In this document: positions 18,130 to 27,291 of the stretch, piece by piece
Layout of the letters: every line of letters starts with the position of its first letter
Position numbering within the stretch: the first letter of the stretch is position 1
Assembly (NCBI GenBank): GCA_021776025.1
Contig: JAJFGR010000007.1
Location: 682,001-746,000, forward strand
Length of the DNA stretch: 64,000 nucleotides
Source: Alphaproteobacteria bacterium
GTDB taxonomy: Bacteria; Pseudomonadota; Alphaproteobacteria; Micavibrionales; Micavibrionaceae
Reading direction: 5' to 3'
Program-made: the position numbers and the translations under genes
Notes under the pieces: generated by a model
What the model was told of the DNA's origin: nothing
Seen by the model: only the letters and a program-made list of their open reading frames with translations
Databases searched by the model: none

Positions 18130-18489
18130 TTACAGATTGAAATCGATTGTGAACTGGATACCTGCAGCTGGTGAAATAGCGTTTAGTCCTTCCGTATACA
18201 AAGGATGTTCTTCGACAGAAAAACTATCTTTTGCTACAAAAAAGCGTAAAGCGCCCTCTTCTTTTTTACCGGCAAACTGAAAACTAAATTCTTGATCCGT
18301 TTGATAAAGCAGGCTTTGCGTCTCAAACACACTTTCAGACGGCTGATATGGCCCATAAGACTCATCAGGGGCGTTATTCAACCAGAAAAGCATTGGCTGC
18401 AATGGTCCAAACACAACATCGTCCGCCTTTGAAGGTGTTACAGTCAAAGCGCATAAACAAACCATACTCAGCATTATTTTCTTAAACAT
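18130..18489 (-). CDS. Small exported hypothetical protein
   Basis: A 119-residue protein with a signal peptide (MLSMVCLCALTVTPSKA, then DD). The mature part is acidic and aromatic-rich and ends in FTIDFNL, an alternating hydrophobic C-terminus ending in Leu. The phrase LNAISPAAG resembles LNEISPASG in the neighbour at 17364-18014, suggesting a functional or evolutionary link. Function unknown. Confidence 0.6.
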   Translation of the reverse strand: MFKKIMLSMVCLCALTVTPSKADDVVFGPLQPMLFWLNNAPDESYGPYQPSESVFETQSLLYQTDQEFSFQFAGKKEEGALRFFVAKDSFSVEEHPLYTEGLNAISPAAGIQFTIDFNL

Positions 18490-18565
18490 GAACCCGTTCC
18501 CCTTTTATTATTGTTCATCTGCCTGTAATAGTAACGCCAAGTCTCTAATATCTGGTAAAAACATT

Positions 18566-19264
18566 ATGGCAATAAAACCTTCTGAATGGCCCAGTGACTT
18601 TGATTTACGCGACACTCCCGAAATTGGTGAGCGCATCCGCGGATTCATTGATGAACAAATGGAAGAGCTCAAAGCATTCGATCAGCAGCGCCCGGAAGGA
18701 CACACCTATGTCTTTCATGAACATGCGCAGCGCGTGGCGGAAAATGTGAAACGCACCTGCGCGCATATGGGGCTTGGTGAATTGGTGGCGACCAATATGT
18801 ATTACGCTGTCCTGCCGCATGATATTGGTAAAAAACTGCTGCCCGTTGATATTTGGGATCAGGAAGAGCAACCGACCGGACAGATGAAACAATATCGCCG
18901 CACGCATACTTTGCTGGGCGTGCAGATCGTGATCGAACATCTGCATGATATTGATCATCCCTTTAAGGATCTAATGATCGACATCATGGCCCATCACCAT
19001 GAACAGATGGATGGTAAAGGCACGCAAGGCGCACCGGCGGAACAGCTTTCCGCGCCCGTTCGATTGGCGGCAATTGTGGAGGCCTATGACGGCTGGCGGA
19101 TCTGGCGGCCACATTATGGGGACCGCGACATCTCTCCGCCCGGCGTTCTCAAACGCATGCGCGATGAAAAAGGCGCGGAAATATTTGATATGGAGCTATT
19201 TGAAATGTTTGCAGACATGAAGATGAAAGACTATAAAGAAGGCCGGATTTTACAGGATAACTAA
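18566..19264 (+). CDS. HD-domain phosphohydrolase, HD-GYP-like
   Basis: A 232-residue cytoplasmic protein. Metal-binding HD motifs appear in order: HEHAQRVAENV, YAVLPHDIGKKLLP, the HTLLGVQ His, and MAHHHEQMDGKG, then EAYDGW. HDIGK plus HHExxDGxG is the HD-GYP pattern, but the GYP triad is replaced (GTQGAP). A c-di-GMP or other nucleotide phosphodiesterase role is possible but unproven. I prefer ATG 18566; the frame extends to 18488 with non-family sequence overlapping the divergent gene. It sits 3 bases before leuD. Confidence 0.8.
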   Translation: MAIKPSEWPSDFDLRDTPEIGERIRGFIDEQMEELKAFDQQRPEGHTYVFHEHAQRVAENVKRTCAHMGLGELVATNMYYAVLPHDIGKKLLPVDIWDQEEQPTGQMKQYRRTHTLLGVQIVIEHLHDIDHPFKDLMIDIMAHHHEQMDGKGTQGAPAEQLSAPVRLAAIVEAYDGWRIWRPHYGDRDISPPGVLKRMRDEKGAEIFDMELFEMFADMKMKDYKEGRILQDN

Positions 19265-19267
19265 GCT

Positions 19268-19873
19268 ATGCAGCCATTTACGACCTTAAAGGCCATCGCC
19301 GCCCCGCTGGATATGATCAATGTCGATACGGATATCATCATCCCAAAGCAGTTCCTCAAGACTGTGAAGCGTACAGGACTTGGCGTCAGCGCGTTTTATA
19401 ATATTCGTTATGACGACGCGGGGCAGCCTCTACCTGATTTCGTTTTGAACAAGCCTGAATACGCAGAAGCAGAAATTTTGATCGTTGGTGAGAACTTTGG
19501 CTGCGGTTCATCGCGTGAGCATGCACCGTGGGCGCTGCTCGATATGGGGTATCGCTGTATCATTGCGCCGTCATTTGCCGACATATTCTTTAACAACAGT
19601 TTTAAGAACGGCATTCTGCCGATTGAACTGCCCCAAGAACAAGTGAATGAACTAATGCAAAGCGCGCAGGAAAACCCTGACGCAGAGATTGAGATTGATC
19701 TGGAGAAGCAAACCATCACGCGCGGCAACAAATTCAGTTTTGAATTTGATATCGACCCGTTCCGTAAACATTGCTTGCTTAACGGGCTGGATGATATTGG
19801 CCTGACCCTTGAGAAGAAAACACATATTGATACGTTTGAAGAAAAACGTTCATCGCAGCAGCCTTGGGTTTAA
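19268..19873 (+). CDS. leuD: 3-isopropylmalate dehydratase small subunit
   Basis: The swivelling subunit of isopropylmalate isomerase. Typical LeuD motifs are [29 protein letters not shown] and [18 protein letters not shown]. Its 201 residues are standard. It follows the HD-domain gene by 3 bases and precedes the FkbM methyltransferase by 1 base, so these form one transcription unit with leuB. Confidence 0.97.
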   Translation: MQPFTTLKAIAAPLDMINVDTDIIIPKQFLKTVKRTGLGVSAFYNIRYDDAGQPLPDFVLNKPEYAEAEILIVGENFGCGSSREHAPWALLDMGYRCIIAPSFADIFFNNSFKNGILPIELPQEQVNELMQSAQENPDAEIEIDLEKQTITRGNKFSFEFDIDPFRKHCLLNGLDDIGLTLEKKTHIDTFEEKRSSQQPWV

Positions 19874-19874
19874 T

Positions 19875-20558
19875 ATGATCATTCCGTTTAAAAAGAAAAA
19901 GCCGCATAAAACCCGTGAAGGGAAAATTGTTCTGACGCTGAAGGCGCATAACATCGATACCGTGATCGATATTGGCGCGAATAACGGCCAGACGCGTGAT
20001 TATTTGCGTTTTGGCGGTTATCAGGGCAATATCATCTCTGTTGAACCTTTGCCATCTCTACAAGACACACTACAAAGTAAAGCCAAGGGTGATGCGCGCT
20101 GGAGCGTTCTTCCTGCGCTGGCGGTTGGTGATCAGGATGGTACCTGCATGATGAATGTATCTGAAGCCAGTGATATGAGTAGCGCCCTACCCTCATCAGC
20201 TGAACTCATGAGCGCGCTGCCAAAAACCCGCGTGGTGGAGCAAGTCGAAGTGCCGATGAAAACGCTCGATACGTTGCTGGAGGATCTTAACCTTGAAGAC
20301 AAAAATGTGTTTGTGAAGATGGACACGCAAGGGTACGAAATGCGCATCCTCCAAAATGCGCCGAAAGCTCTAAAAAGCGTTGTGGGGCTGCAGCTTGAAC
20401 TATCGCTGTTTGAGCTCTATGAAGGCGAAACGCTTTATGATGACATTATCGCGTTTTTGAAAAGCTATGGCTTTAGCGCCCATATGATTGTTGAGAATAA
20501 TTTCTCACGCAAACTTAATCGCCAACTGCAAGTCGATGGCATTTTTTATAAGGATTAG
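19875..20558 (+). CDS. FkbM-family methyltransferase
   Basis: A SAM-dependent methyltransferase of 227 residues. The SAM motif is [16 protein letters not shown], the next acidic motif is ISVEPLPS, and [14 protein letters not shown] is the characteristic FkbM post-motif. Family members O-methylate sugars or polyketides; the substrate here is unknown. I start at ATG 19875; the frame continues upstream inside leuD without family similarity. It is wedged between leuD and leuB with 1-2 base gaps, so it is co-expressed with leucine synthesis. Confidence 0.85.
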   Translation: MIIPFKKKKPHKTREGKIVLTLKAHNIDTVIDIGANNGQTRDYLRFGGYQGNIISVEPLPSLQDTLQSKAKGDARWSVLPALAVGDQDGTCMMNVSEASDMSSALPSSAELMSALPKTRVVEQVEVPMKTLDTLLEDLNLEDKNVFVKMDTQGYEMRILQNAPKALKSVVGLQLELSLFELYEGETLYDDIIAFLKSYGFSAHMIVENNFSRKLNRQLQVDGIFYKD

Positions 20559-20560
20559 GC

Positions 20561-21664
20561 ATGACACAAAAACTTGCAGTACTTCCCGGTGATGGCATTG
20601 GACCAGAGATTGTTGCCGAGGCCGTTAAGGTCGTTGAATGGCTAAATGAGAATGCCGGACTGGACGTAAGCCTTGAGCATGACCTCATCGGTGGACAGGC
20701 TTATGATGAATATGGCGTTCCGTTTGCCGATGAGACGCTGGGAAAATGTAAGACCGCAGATGCAATCCTCATGGGCTCTGTTGGCGGGCCGCAATGGGAT
20801 AGCGTGGATTACGATAAACGCCCAGAGGCCGGATTGCTCCGCGCACGCAAGGAACTCGAGCTATTTGCTAACCTGCGCCCTGCCCTTGTGTTTGATGCGC
20901 TGGTGGATGCCTCATCCTTAAAGCCTGAAATCGTGAAGGGTCTCGACATCCTGATCGTGCGCGAACTGACGGGGGGTGTATATTTCGGCGAGCCACGGGG
21001 CATAGAAGATCTCGGCAATGGACAACGCCGCGGGGTTAATACGCAAGTTTACGACACCTATGAAATTGAGCGCATTGGACACGTGGCTTTTGAGCTTGCC
21101 CGCAAACGCTCCAATCGTGTGACAAGCTGTGAAAAACACAATGTCATGGAAAGCGGCAAGCTGTGGAAAGAAGATATGAGCGCTCTGCATGCAGCTGAAT
21201 ATAGCGATGTGAAGCTCGAGCATATGCTGGCCGATAATTGCGCGATGCAGCTGTGCCGTAATCCGCGTCAGTTTGATGTGATTGTTACAGACAATCTGTT
21301 TGGCGATCTCTTAAGCGACGAAGCTTCCATGCTGACGGGATCATTGGGCATGCTGCCTTCTGCATCTCTTGGCATTCTCGGCGCACCGGGGCTGTATGAG
21401 CCTGTTCACGGATCCGCGCCAGATATTGCAGGCACTGGCAAGGCGAACCCCTTAGCAACGATCCTCAGCCTGTCGATGGCGCTGCGTTATTCATTGGATC
21501 GCGGTGATATGGCCGAAATTATTGAGACATCTGTGCAAAATGTCTTGAATGACGGCATCCGTACCGCTGATATTATGGCTGAAGGCTCGAAAGAAGTATC
21601 GACCGAAGAGATGGGCGCGGCGGTAATTGCTGAGCTTTCAAAAGCCAAAGCGCTCGCCGCATAA
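20561..21664 (+). CDS. leuB: 3-isopropylmalate dehydrogenase
   Basis: An NAD-dependent oxidative decarboxylase completing the leucine-specific branch. Signature stretches are [52 protein letters not shown] and [20 protein letters not shown]. The 367-residue length is typical. It is the last gene of the leuD-fkbM-leuB unit, followed by a bidirectional terminator. Confidence 0.97.
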   Translation: MTQKLAVLPGDGIGPEIVAEAVKVVEWLNENAGLDVSLEHDLIGGQAYDEYGVPFADETLGKCKTADAILMGSVGGPQWDSVDYDKRPEAGLLRARKELELFANLRPALVFDALVDASSLKPEIVKGLDILIVRELTGGVYFGEPRGIEDLGNGQRRGVNTQVYDTYEIERIGHVAFELARKRSNRVTSCEKHNVMESGKLWKEDMSALHAAEYSDVKLEHMLADNCAMQLCRNPRQFDVIVTDNLFGDLLSDEASMLTGSLGMLPSASLGILGAPGLYEPVHGSAPDIAGTGKANPLATILSLSMALRYSLDRGDMAEIIETSVQNVLNDGIRTADIMAEGSKEVSTEEMGAAVIAELSKAKALAA

Positions 21665-21675
21665 TTTGGCCGCAT

Positions 21676-21704
21676 AAAAAAAGCCCGGCGCGAACCGGGC
21701 TTTC
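21676..21704. terminator. Bidirectional terminator between leuB and the pilin gene
   Basis: AAAGCCCGG (21680-21688) pairs perfectly with CCGGGCTTT (21695-21703) around a 6-base loop. Read on the minus strand it is followed by seven Ts, making it a strong terminator for the pilin gene. On the plus strand the T-run is only three long. Confidence 0.85.
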
Positions 21705-21725
21705 TCAATATTCGAATTTTATGTC

Positions 21726-22463
21726 TTACAGACGGTATGCAATCGCGCAAACTTGAGTGTCCAAGACGGCATACTGGCCAGCTGCAGCACCAGCACCACC
21801 TGTACAAGTCGTCGCTGTGTTCTCACCAACAACAGAGCCTGTCGCTGGCACACCATCATCAAGACGGCGGTCAATATTGGCCGCTTGTTGAGGCGTCAAA
21901 ACACCAGTATTACCGACAGTCGCACCAATTTGTCCATTAATAACGACATGTGGCGCAGGGCGTAGATTCGCAAAACCGTTTGCCCCTGTGCGTGAATCAC
22001 CAGCAGTAAATCCGCCGCCGATAGGCGCAGTTGGGTTACTGGTACCAAAACTAACAACGGCTGTACCGTCCATACCGGTTATGAGGCCAGCAGTCAAAAG
22101 ATGATAAAAGAAACCAGTTCCTTCACCACCAGCACCAGCACCAACTGCTGGAATAGAACCAACGTTAACGCTGATCGTGCCTAAACCATCACCATTATTA
22201 CATGGTGCAGCACAGTTGGCCAAACGCGTTTGTGCCGTTGCCATGTCCCCTGGAAGGGCATTGAACTGGTCTCTGAAACCGTTATAGGCTGCGCCCATAG
22301 CTTCAAGCTGAGACGCCGTTGATGTTACACGAGCGTTAGTAATAAGCTCTTGTCCTTTCAAGATCCCCCCGATCAACAGACCGATGATGATCATCACAAC
22401 CGCAAGTTCAACAAGGGTAAAGCCCTGTTCGTCCTGACGGAGTGTTTTGATTGATGTATTCAT
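21726..22463 (-). CDS. Type IV pilin-like protein (class III signal)
   Basis: A 245-residue prepilin. The basic leader ends at Gly14, giving processed start FTLVELAVVMIIIGLLIGGI with Glu at +5 as in type IV pilins. The mature region has the MSHA-pilin-like ALPGD motif, an NCAAPCNNGDG Cys pair, and two C-terminal Cys that may form the D-region loop. I start at ATG 22463, which has an ideal AAAGGAGA site. It follows the pilus assembly operon on the same strand and is the only obvious pilin in the window, so it is the likely major subunit. Confidence 0.88.
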   Translation of the reverse strand: MNTSIKTLRQDEQGFTLVELAVVMIIIGLLIGGILKGQELITNARVTSTASQLEAMGAAYNGFRDQFNALPGDMATAQTRLANCAAPCNNGDGLGTISVNVGSIPAVGAGAGGEGTGFFYHLLTAGLITGMDGTAVVSFGTSNPTAPIGGGFTAGDSRTGANGFANLRPAPHVVINGQIGATVGNTGVLTPQQAANIDRRLDDGVPATGSVVGENTATTCTGGAGAAAGQYAVLDTQVCAIAYRL

Positions 22464-22666
22464 TCGCAAATCTCCTTTAAAAATAAAAAAATATAGTAAG
22501 GCGGGTTCATTTGTGCGCGATTCACGCACCCAAGGAGTATACACAAAATACTATCCCCAAAACAGCCCTATATTTAAGCTTGGCCCGGATTTGATAAAGA
22601 TTTCCTTAAGAAATGCAGTCACTTACCCTCAGTGAAGTTTTCAACAACTGCAAAAAAACAAACTGA
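22464..22666 (-). promoter_or_regulatory. Pilin upstream region with candidate -10 and inverted repeat
   Basis: On the minus strand, TATACT (22541 to 22536) could be a -10 element with no good -35, as expected for an activator-dependent promoter. Near the predicted start point an inverted repeat GTGCG/CGCAC spans 22513-22529. The membrane-bound AraC regulator is encoded immediately upstream and is a natural candidate to act here. All assignments are inference. Confidence 0.35.
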
Positions 22667-23737
22667 TCAGTTTACGTTTTGAGGAGCGCTTTTACGAAAG
22701 CCGCTAGGGGCTTGACCTGTCATGTCTTTAAACACCCTATTAAAGGACGGCAGAGAGTTAAAACCAACATCTTTTGCCACTGTCTGGATGGTCGCATCAG
22801 TCTCAACGAGCAGGCGTTTGGCGTCCTCAATCCGGCATTCATTAATCAATTGCGGAAAAGATTTTTGAAAATGGATATTAATGACGCGGGAAATTAACGT
22901 TTCAGAAGATTCACATTCACGTGCCAGATCGGCCCTCGAATATGTTGGCTCTTGATACACTTTTTCAAACTTCAGCAGGCTTTCAATCTTCCCGGCCAGA
23001 TCGCTTTCTTCTTCTGTAAGTTTTTCAACCACTCCGCTTTGAACGATGCGCTGATTACGCGGAATAATGCGGAGCAGGCTGGTGGAGACCAAATACACAA
23101 ACCCAATTCCCAAAACATTTCGAAGCAATATTGATTCATCGCCGCTGACATGGTTTGTCAGGCTCAAAAGCATGACCAGCAAGAAACAGGTGTTGAGGAA
23201 AATAAGTGAGAAAATAAGCCAGTAACGCTCTTTACCGAATTTTTGTTTAGCCAGGTTTTTAAGCAAATCTTTTTTGCTGAAAATCACCAGCAAACTGATT
23301 GTCCCGGCCATCAGGCCCGTTACCTTTAATAGCTCGCGCAGCGCCTCACAAGATTCCCCGTGGGCGCAGCCCATAGCAGTGTCTGCCCCCAAGAGTGAAA
23401 GCATGAAGCTTAAAGGCAGTAACAGTAGAATCCAGTAATCGCGGATAGCCGGTATTTTATTGATGTCGGCGAGCTGAATAACCAATAAAACGCTCAAAGG
23501 CGGGCCAGCGAACCATAACAGCCATTGCAGATAAAAATACGGATCGCTTTCAAGATGCAAACGGCTTTGCGCCAAATCTGTTGTAAAGGCCAGCCCTAGA
23601 ACCAAGAAATATAGGAGCGGCAGCCCTGCACGTGAAATTTGACGCGCGCGCAGCCCAATATGCACAATCAAATATGTACATTGGATCACGCCAATAAGGG
23701 CGAGAATTTCGGGTAATGAAAATGTAATCTGGCTCAT
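22667..23737 (-). CDS. Membrane-embedded AraC-family transcriptional regulator
   Basis: A 356-residue protein. The N-terminal 220 residues hold about six to seven hydrophobic segments. The C-terminal 100 residues form an AraC double helix-turn-helix (YSRADLARECESSETLISRV, then VAKDVGFNSLPSFNRVFKDM, with TGQAPSGFRK). This is a 7TM-like sensor fused to DNA-binding. Position between the pilus operon and the pilin gene suggests it controls pilin or operon expression in response to an envelope signal. The ligand is unknown. Confidence 0.85.
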   Translation of the reverse strand: MSQITFSLPEILALIGVIQCTYLIVHIGLRARQISRAGLPLLYFLVLGLAFTTDLAQSRLHLESDPYFYLQWLLWFAGPPLSVLLVIQLADINKIPAIRDYWILLLLPLSFMLSLLGADTAMGCAHGESCEALRELLKVTGLMAGTISLLVIFSKKDLLKNLAKQKFGKERYWLIFSLIFLNTCFLLVMLLSLTNHVSGDESILLRNVLGIGFVYLVSTSLLRIIPRNQRIVQSGVVEKLTEEESDLAGKIESLLKFEKVYQEPTYSRADLARECESSETLISRVINIHFQKSFPQLINECRIEDAKRLLVETDATIQTVAKDVGFNSLPSFNRVFKDMTGQAPSGFRKSAPQNVN

Positions 23738-23758
23738 GGTTGTTACGCACCGTTTATG

Positions 23759-24496
23759 CTAATGAAAAACACTGCAGAGCGGCTCTACCGCTGCTTCATG
23801 TTCATCCAATATCTGTTCACAGATATAGGCAAGTGTCGCATTGACTTCATTCGGATGCAAGTTGTGGGATTCTGTTTTCAAGAGATTCAGCATAAATGCG
23901 TAGGCGGCCTCTTTTTCACCTTGTGCATTTAGAATAAAGACAGGCATTTGCCGCGCCCAAGAAGCCATGTCCGGGTTTTTAAACGCCGCCAGCTTTCGTG
24001 CAAGTTCCAGCGCCCTATCCATATCATTCATCTTAAAACGCGCTAAAAAAGCGGCTTGACCCATGAAGCGCCATTTCTGCCCTTCTCCGTTCCCGGCGGC
24101 CAACTCAAGATAATCAATAATTGGTGGCAACTTTTCAGGGTGGCCTCTGAGGCTTCCAAAAGCATAGCCGGCAAGTAATGGCATAAAGTCTGATTTTGGA
24201 TCAAGCTTATGGGCCAGACGGAACCAGAGCCCTAACGCGTTATAATCATAATCTTTCAAGCTTGTGATAGTGCCGCCAGTATAACCCATATTCTGGATCA
24301 TGGTGCCGTAGGAACGATAAGCAAGCTGCCTGTCGCCAAGAGACGACCACAGGGCGGCAGAAACGCTGGGCGTTGGCGGCACATCTCGCCATTCAACCCT
24401 TACAGTGCGCACTGATGACCATAAGGCAATATTGAGCGCGATACTTAAGGCGAAAAAGCCCGTGAGCATTAAATATGTTTTATCCACGTTAACCAT
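23759..24496 (-). CDS. Membrane-anchored protein next to the pilus ABC permease (PilG-like by position)
   Basis: A 245-residue protein with one N-terminal transmembrane helix (LMLTGFFALSIALNIALW) and a periplasmic helical region resembling tetratricopeptide-like repeats (LGLWFRLAHKLDPKSDFMPL, then ALELARKLAAFKNPD). It lies 18 bases downstream of the ABC permease. In Myxococcus xanthus, pilG accompanies pilH/pilI; this protein is a positional analogue, but I cannot show sequence homology. Confidence 0.6.
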   Translation of the reverse strand: MVNVDKTYLMLTGFFALSIALNIALWSSVRTVRVEWRDVPPTPSVSAALWSSLGDRQLAYRSYGTMIQNMGYTGGTITSLKDYDYNALGLWFRLAHKLDPKSDFMPLLAGYAFGSLRGHPEKLPPIIDYLELAAGNGEGQKWRFMGQAAFLARFKMNDMDRALELARKLAAFKNPDMASWARQMPVFILNAQGEKEAAYAFMLNLLKTESHNLHPNEVNATLAYICEQILDEHEAAVEPLCSVFH

Positions 24497-24514
24497 GTCA
24501 CCCCAAAACGGTCT

Positions 24515-25279
24515 TTAGAATTGCCTGCGCCACATATCAATCAGCGCAGCGCAAAGAATTAAAAACGCGTAAAGCGCGCCTTGGGCCAAGACAAAGCCAT
24601 AGCTGATTTGCGGATCAGGGCCGTAGACAATCCATGAGGTTTGGGCCATCAAATCAAGCCGCGGCATGACCGAAGAAATCATCTGCATCACGGTTTCAAG
24701 CGCCTCAATATTCACCAGCTCTTTGCCGGAATCAATGATGCCCAAAATTTGCGACATCATCCGCGAAAGCACATAAAAACCAAGAGTAGCAAAAGCGCAG
24801 CTTGCCGCGCTGGTTAAAATCATCGAGAAAAACAGCGCGACGTTGACCATTAAAATATTTTCGACAATGAGACTGAGCGTCCAGAGAACATGCCCGCTGG
24901 AAAATAAATGCGGGGACAGCGCTAACACGCATGCGCCGGAGATTAGCCCCATAAACACCGCCAATATCGAAAATCCAGCCGCAAAGGAGAGGACAAGCTG
25001 GATACGGCCAATGGGACGCGAGAGCATAAATTCTATATCGCGCGTTTCAAAACTACGGCGGATAAAAAATACGATAAACAGCACAAGCCCAAAGACATTG
25101 AGCATTCGAATAGAGCCCGCAGCAAAGACAGCAACGAAGCGATCCTGCTCCGTCAGCGCGGCTGAACCCATAAAAATTGAAAGCGATACCGCCATGATGA
25201 GCAAAAAACACAGGCCAATGATCAACCTATCACGAAGCGCTGCCGTGACAACATAGCGGATCATTGTCAAGACGTTCAT
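24515..25279 (-). CDS. ABC-2-type transporter permease in the pilus operon (PilI-like)
   Basis: A 254-residue integral membrane protein with about six hydrophobic segments (for example LIIGLCFLLIMAVSLSIFMG and MLNVFGLVLFIVFFI) and the permease-like stretch FETRDIEFMLSRPI. The ATPase partner is probably the orphan ABC protein at 31587-32327, seven genes upstream on the same strand. It starts 1 base after the secretin stop. Substrate unknown. Confidence 0.75.
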   Translation of the reverse strand: MNVLTMIRYVVTAALRDRLIIGLCFLLIMAVSLSIFMGSAALTEQDRFVAVFAAGSIRMLNVFGLVLFIVFFIRRSFETRDIEFMLSRPIGRIQLVLSFAAGFSILAVFMGLISGACVLALSPHLFSSGHVLWTLSLIVENILMVNVALFFSMILTSAASCAFATLGFYVLSRMMSQILGIIDSGKELVNIEALETVMQMISSVMPRLDLMAQTSWIVYGPDPQISYGFVLAQGALYAFLILCAALIDMWRRQF

Positions 25280-25280
25280 G

Positions 25281-27170
25281 CTAAAACTTTAAAGGGCGAC
25301 GGTCTGATGAAAACTGGCGATAGAGGTCTTTGTCCGTATTGTGGACACTCTCTGAGGGGGAATCCAAAATTGTAGCTTTGAGGAAGATAACCAGTTCGGT
25401 CTTTCTAACTAAATCATCATGATCCTTAAACAAACTGCCAACGACTGGTACCTCACTCAATAATGGCACGCCCGATTCTCCTGTTGTTACGCGATCTTGC
25501 AGAAGCCCGCCCATCACGATTGGTTGGCCTGAATTCACCTTAATAACGGAGTCAATTTCTTGAACATTCAGCTCGGGGATAGGTGAGACAATGCCCGAAC
25601 AGGCGGCGCCACAGGTTCCGACGATAAAGGCGACAGCCGGATCGTTAATTGAGTCTGACACTTGCGTAATCGTTGGGCGCACAGACATGGAAATTGTGCG
25701 CTCGTCCAAATTGATGGAAGGCTGAACATTGACCAGAACACCTTCTGGAACGTTGCGAATTTCACTGTCAATATCTGTTTGTGTTGCGCCGCCGCCATCC
25801 GTTGTTACATCAATGTCGATCTCAAAGAACACGCGGTTTGTGGCAACATTCAATACGGCCGACTGGTTGTTCAAAACCGTTAGACGCGGACTCGCGAGCG
25901 CCTTCACCGTTCCGAACTGAGAAATAGCGCCGATCAGAACCGAAAGATCATTGCCATTATAGGATGCTGTAAAGGCTTGTGAGTCTGGTGTTGTTACGCC
26001 GCCAGGGGGGAATGTCACGCCCGTAGACCCTGCCGCCAAAAGCCCAAGTAAGCCGTTTCCTGTGGTGGAAACAAAGTTGGCGTTGAATTCGCCGAAAGAA
26101 TCCAACAAGCCCCAACTTATACCTGTTGCAAATTCATCATTCAGCGTCACTTCCAAAATTTTTGCTTCAATAAGAACCTGAGATGTCACAGCCCTTTTAA
26201 CCAGTTTAAGGTAGGCTGAAACTTCTTCATGCGCCTTTTCCGATGCGTATACATTAATTAAGCCCGCTTGCTTGTTAATCGTAAATGTCCCTTTTTCTTC
26301 TTCTTTCTTGTCCGTGGAGCTTGCCGTCCCATCATCTACCGGCAAAGACTCGACGCGCAATGTCGCTTGCGGAGCTTGCGTCGTCACAGTTCCATCAGCA
26401 TTTGGTGAAACAGCCTGCACGTCGGGATTTTGTTCTGTCGCCACAATACGTGGGTCACTCTTTGTTTTAAGTGCGCCTGTTTGGTTACCCCTAACAATCT
26501 GTTCCAAATTGGTTTCCAGCTCGCCCCAAAAATTAATCTCACTTTCCGAATTAGCCGCAAAATTTGAACCTGAATCCGCTCCATCACCAGACACAACAGA
26601 AATATTATTACTCACCTTGCTTGATGTGCTGCGGACATAGCTGAGATAATCAATTTTGTAGACGTGGCCATAAGGCGTATCGAGCTCTACACGCAAAACA
26701 TCATCATCAAATTTATAACGCAGCCCTGCAATATCGGCTATGCGCTTAACGACCTGATCGAACGGACGATTGCGCGCAGTAAAGATGACCGAGCCGCGGA
26801 TGCGCGGGTCCAGCTCAATATCATAATTGGCCTGTTGCGCTAGCTCATAAAGTGCATCACGAATAGGAACCGTCTGGTTGATCGAAATAGAAACCAACGG
26901 CATAGATTTCATCTGGTCGCCTGATTGCGCGACGTACGGTTGAAAATCTGGAATCGTGCCGGACGTCGGTTTGTCGTCATCAGTTTCCGGCAGGCGCGTG
27001 GCCAAACCATCACGATAATCCTGAAATTGAGCATTGCTTTCGCGCTCTGCTTTAACCTGATTTTTCACCAAGTCGCAGGAAGACAAGGTGAAAGAGGAGA
27101 AGAGCAAGCATAGAATGCTTAATAAAGATTTTAATGAAAACGCTTTTCGGTTAATTTGAAAAACAGTCAT
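25281..27170 (-). CDS. Type IV pilus / MSHA secretin (PilQ/MshL-like lipoprotein)
   Basis: The outer-membrane gate for the pilus. A lipoprotein signal ends LSSC with Cys32. A secretin-N-like domain (residues about 110-190: VSISINQTVPIRDALYELA) is followed by a Ser/Gly/Gln-rich linker and the C-terminal secretin core (LIEAKILEVTLNDEFATGI, LASPRLTVLNNQSAVLNV, then GGLLQDRVTTGESGVPLLSE and VPVVGSLF). I start at ATG 27170 (629 residues), which has GAGG; upstream in-frame starts lack one. The last 40 residues include the KTELVIFLKATIL end typical of MshL/GspD. Confidence 0.9.
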   Translation of the reverse strand: MTVFQINRKAFSLKSLLSILCLLFSSFTLSSCDLVKNQVKAERESNAQFQDYRDGLATRLPETDDDKPTSGTIPDFQPYVAQSGDQMKSMPLVSISINQTVPIRDALYELAQQANYDIELDPRIRGSVIFTARNRPFDQVVKRIADIAGLRYKFDDDVLRVELDTPYGHVYKIDYLSYVRSTSSKVSNNISVVSGDGADSGSNFAANSESEINFWGELETNLEQIVRGNQTGALKTKSDPRIVATEQNPDVQAVSPNADGTVTTQAPQATLRVESLPVDDGTASSTDKKEEEKGTFTINKQAGLINVYASEKAHEEVSAYLKLVKRAVTSQVLIEAKILEVTLNDEFATGISWGLLDSFGEFNANFVSTTGNGLLGLLAAGSTGVTFPPGGVTTPDSQAFTASYNGNDLSVLIGAISQFGTVKALASPRLTVLNNQSAVLNVATNRVFFEIDIDVTTDGGGATQTDIDSEIRNVPEGVLVNVQPSINLDERTISMSVRPTITQVSDSINDPAVAFIVGTCGAACSGIVSPIPELNVQEIDSVIKVNSGQPIVMGGLLQDRVTTGESGVPLLSEVPVVGSLFKDHDDLVRKTELVIFLKATILDSPSESVHNTDKDLYRQFSSDRRPLKF

Positions 27171-27291
27171 AGACGGCAGCCTCATATAGAATAGTCGTGC
27201 GCGGGTGCGAATGCGCCCTTTGCGATTCTTGTTAAGCATAGCATTATTTTTAAGGGGAATGTAGGGATAAGTTTAACTTAATAAACTACGA

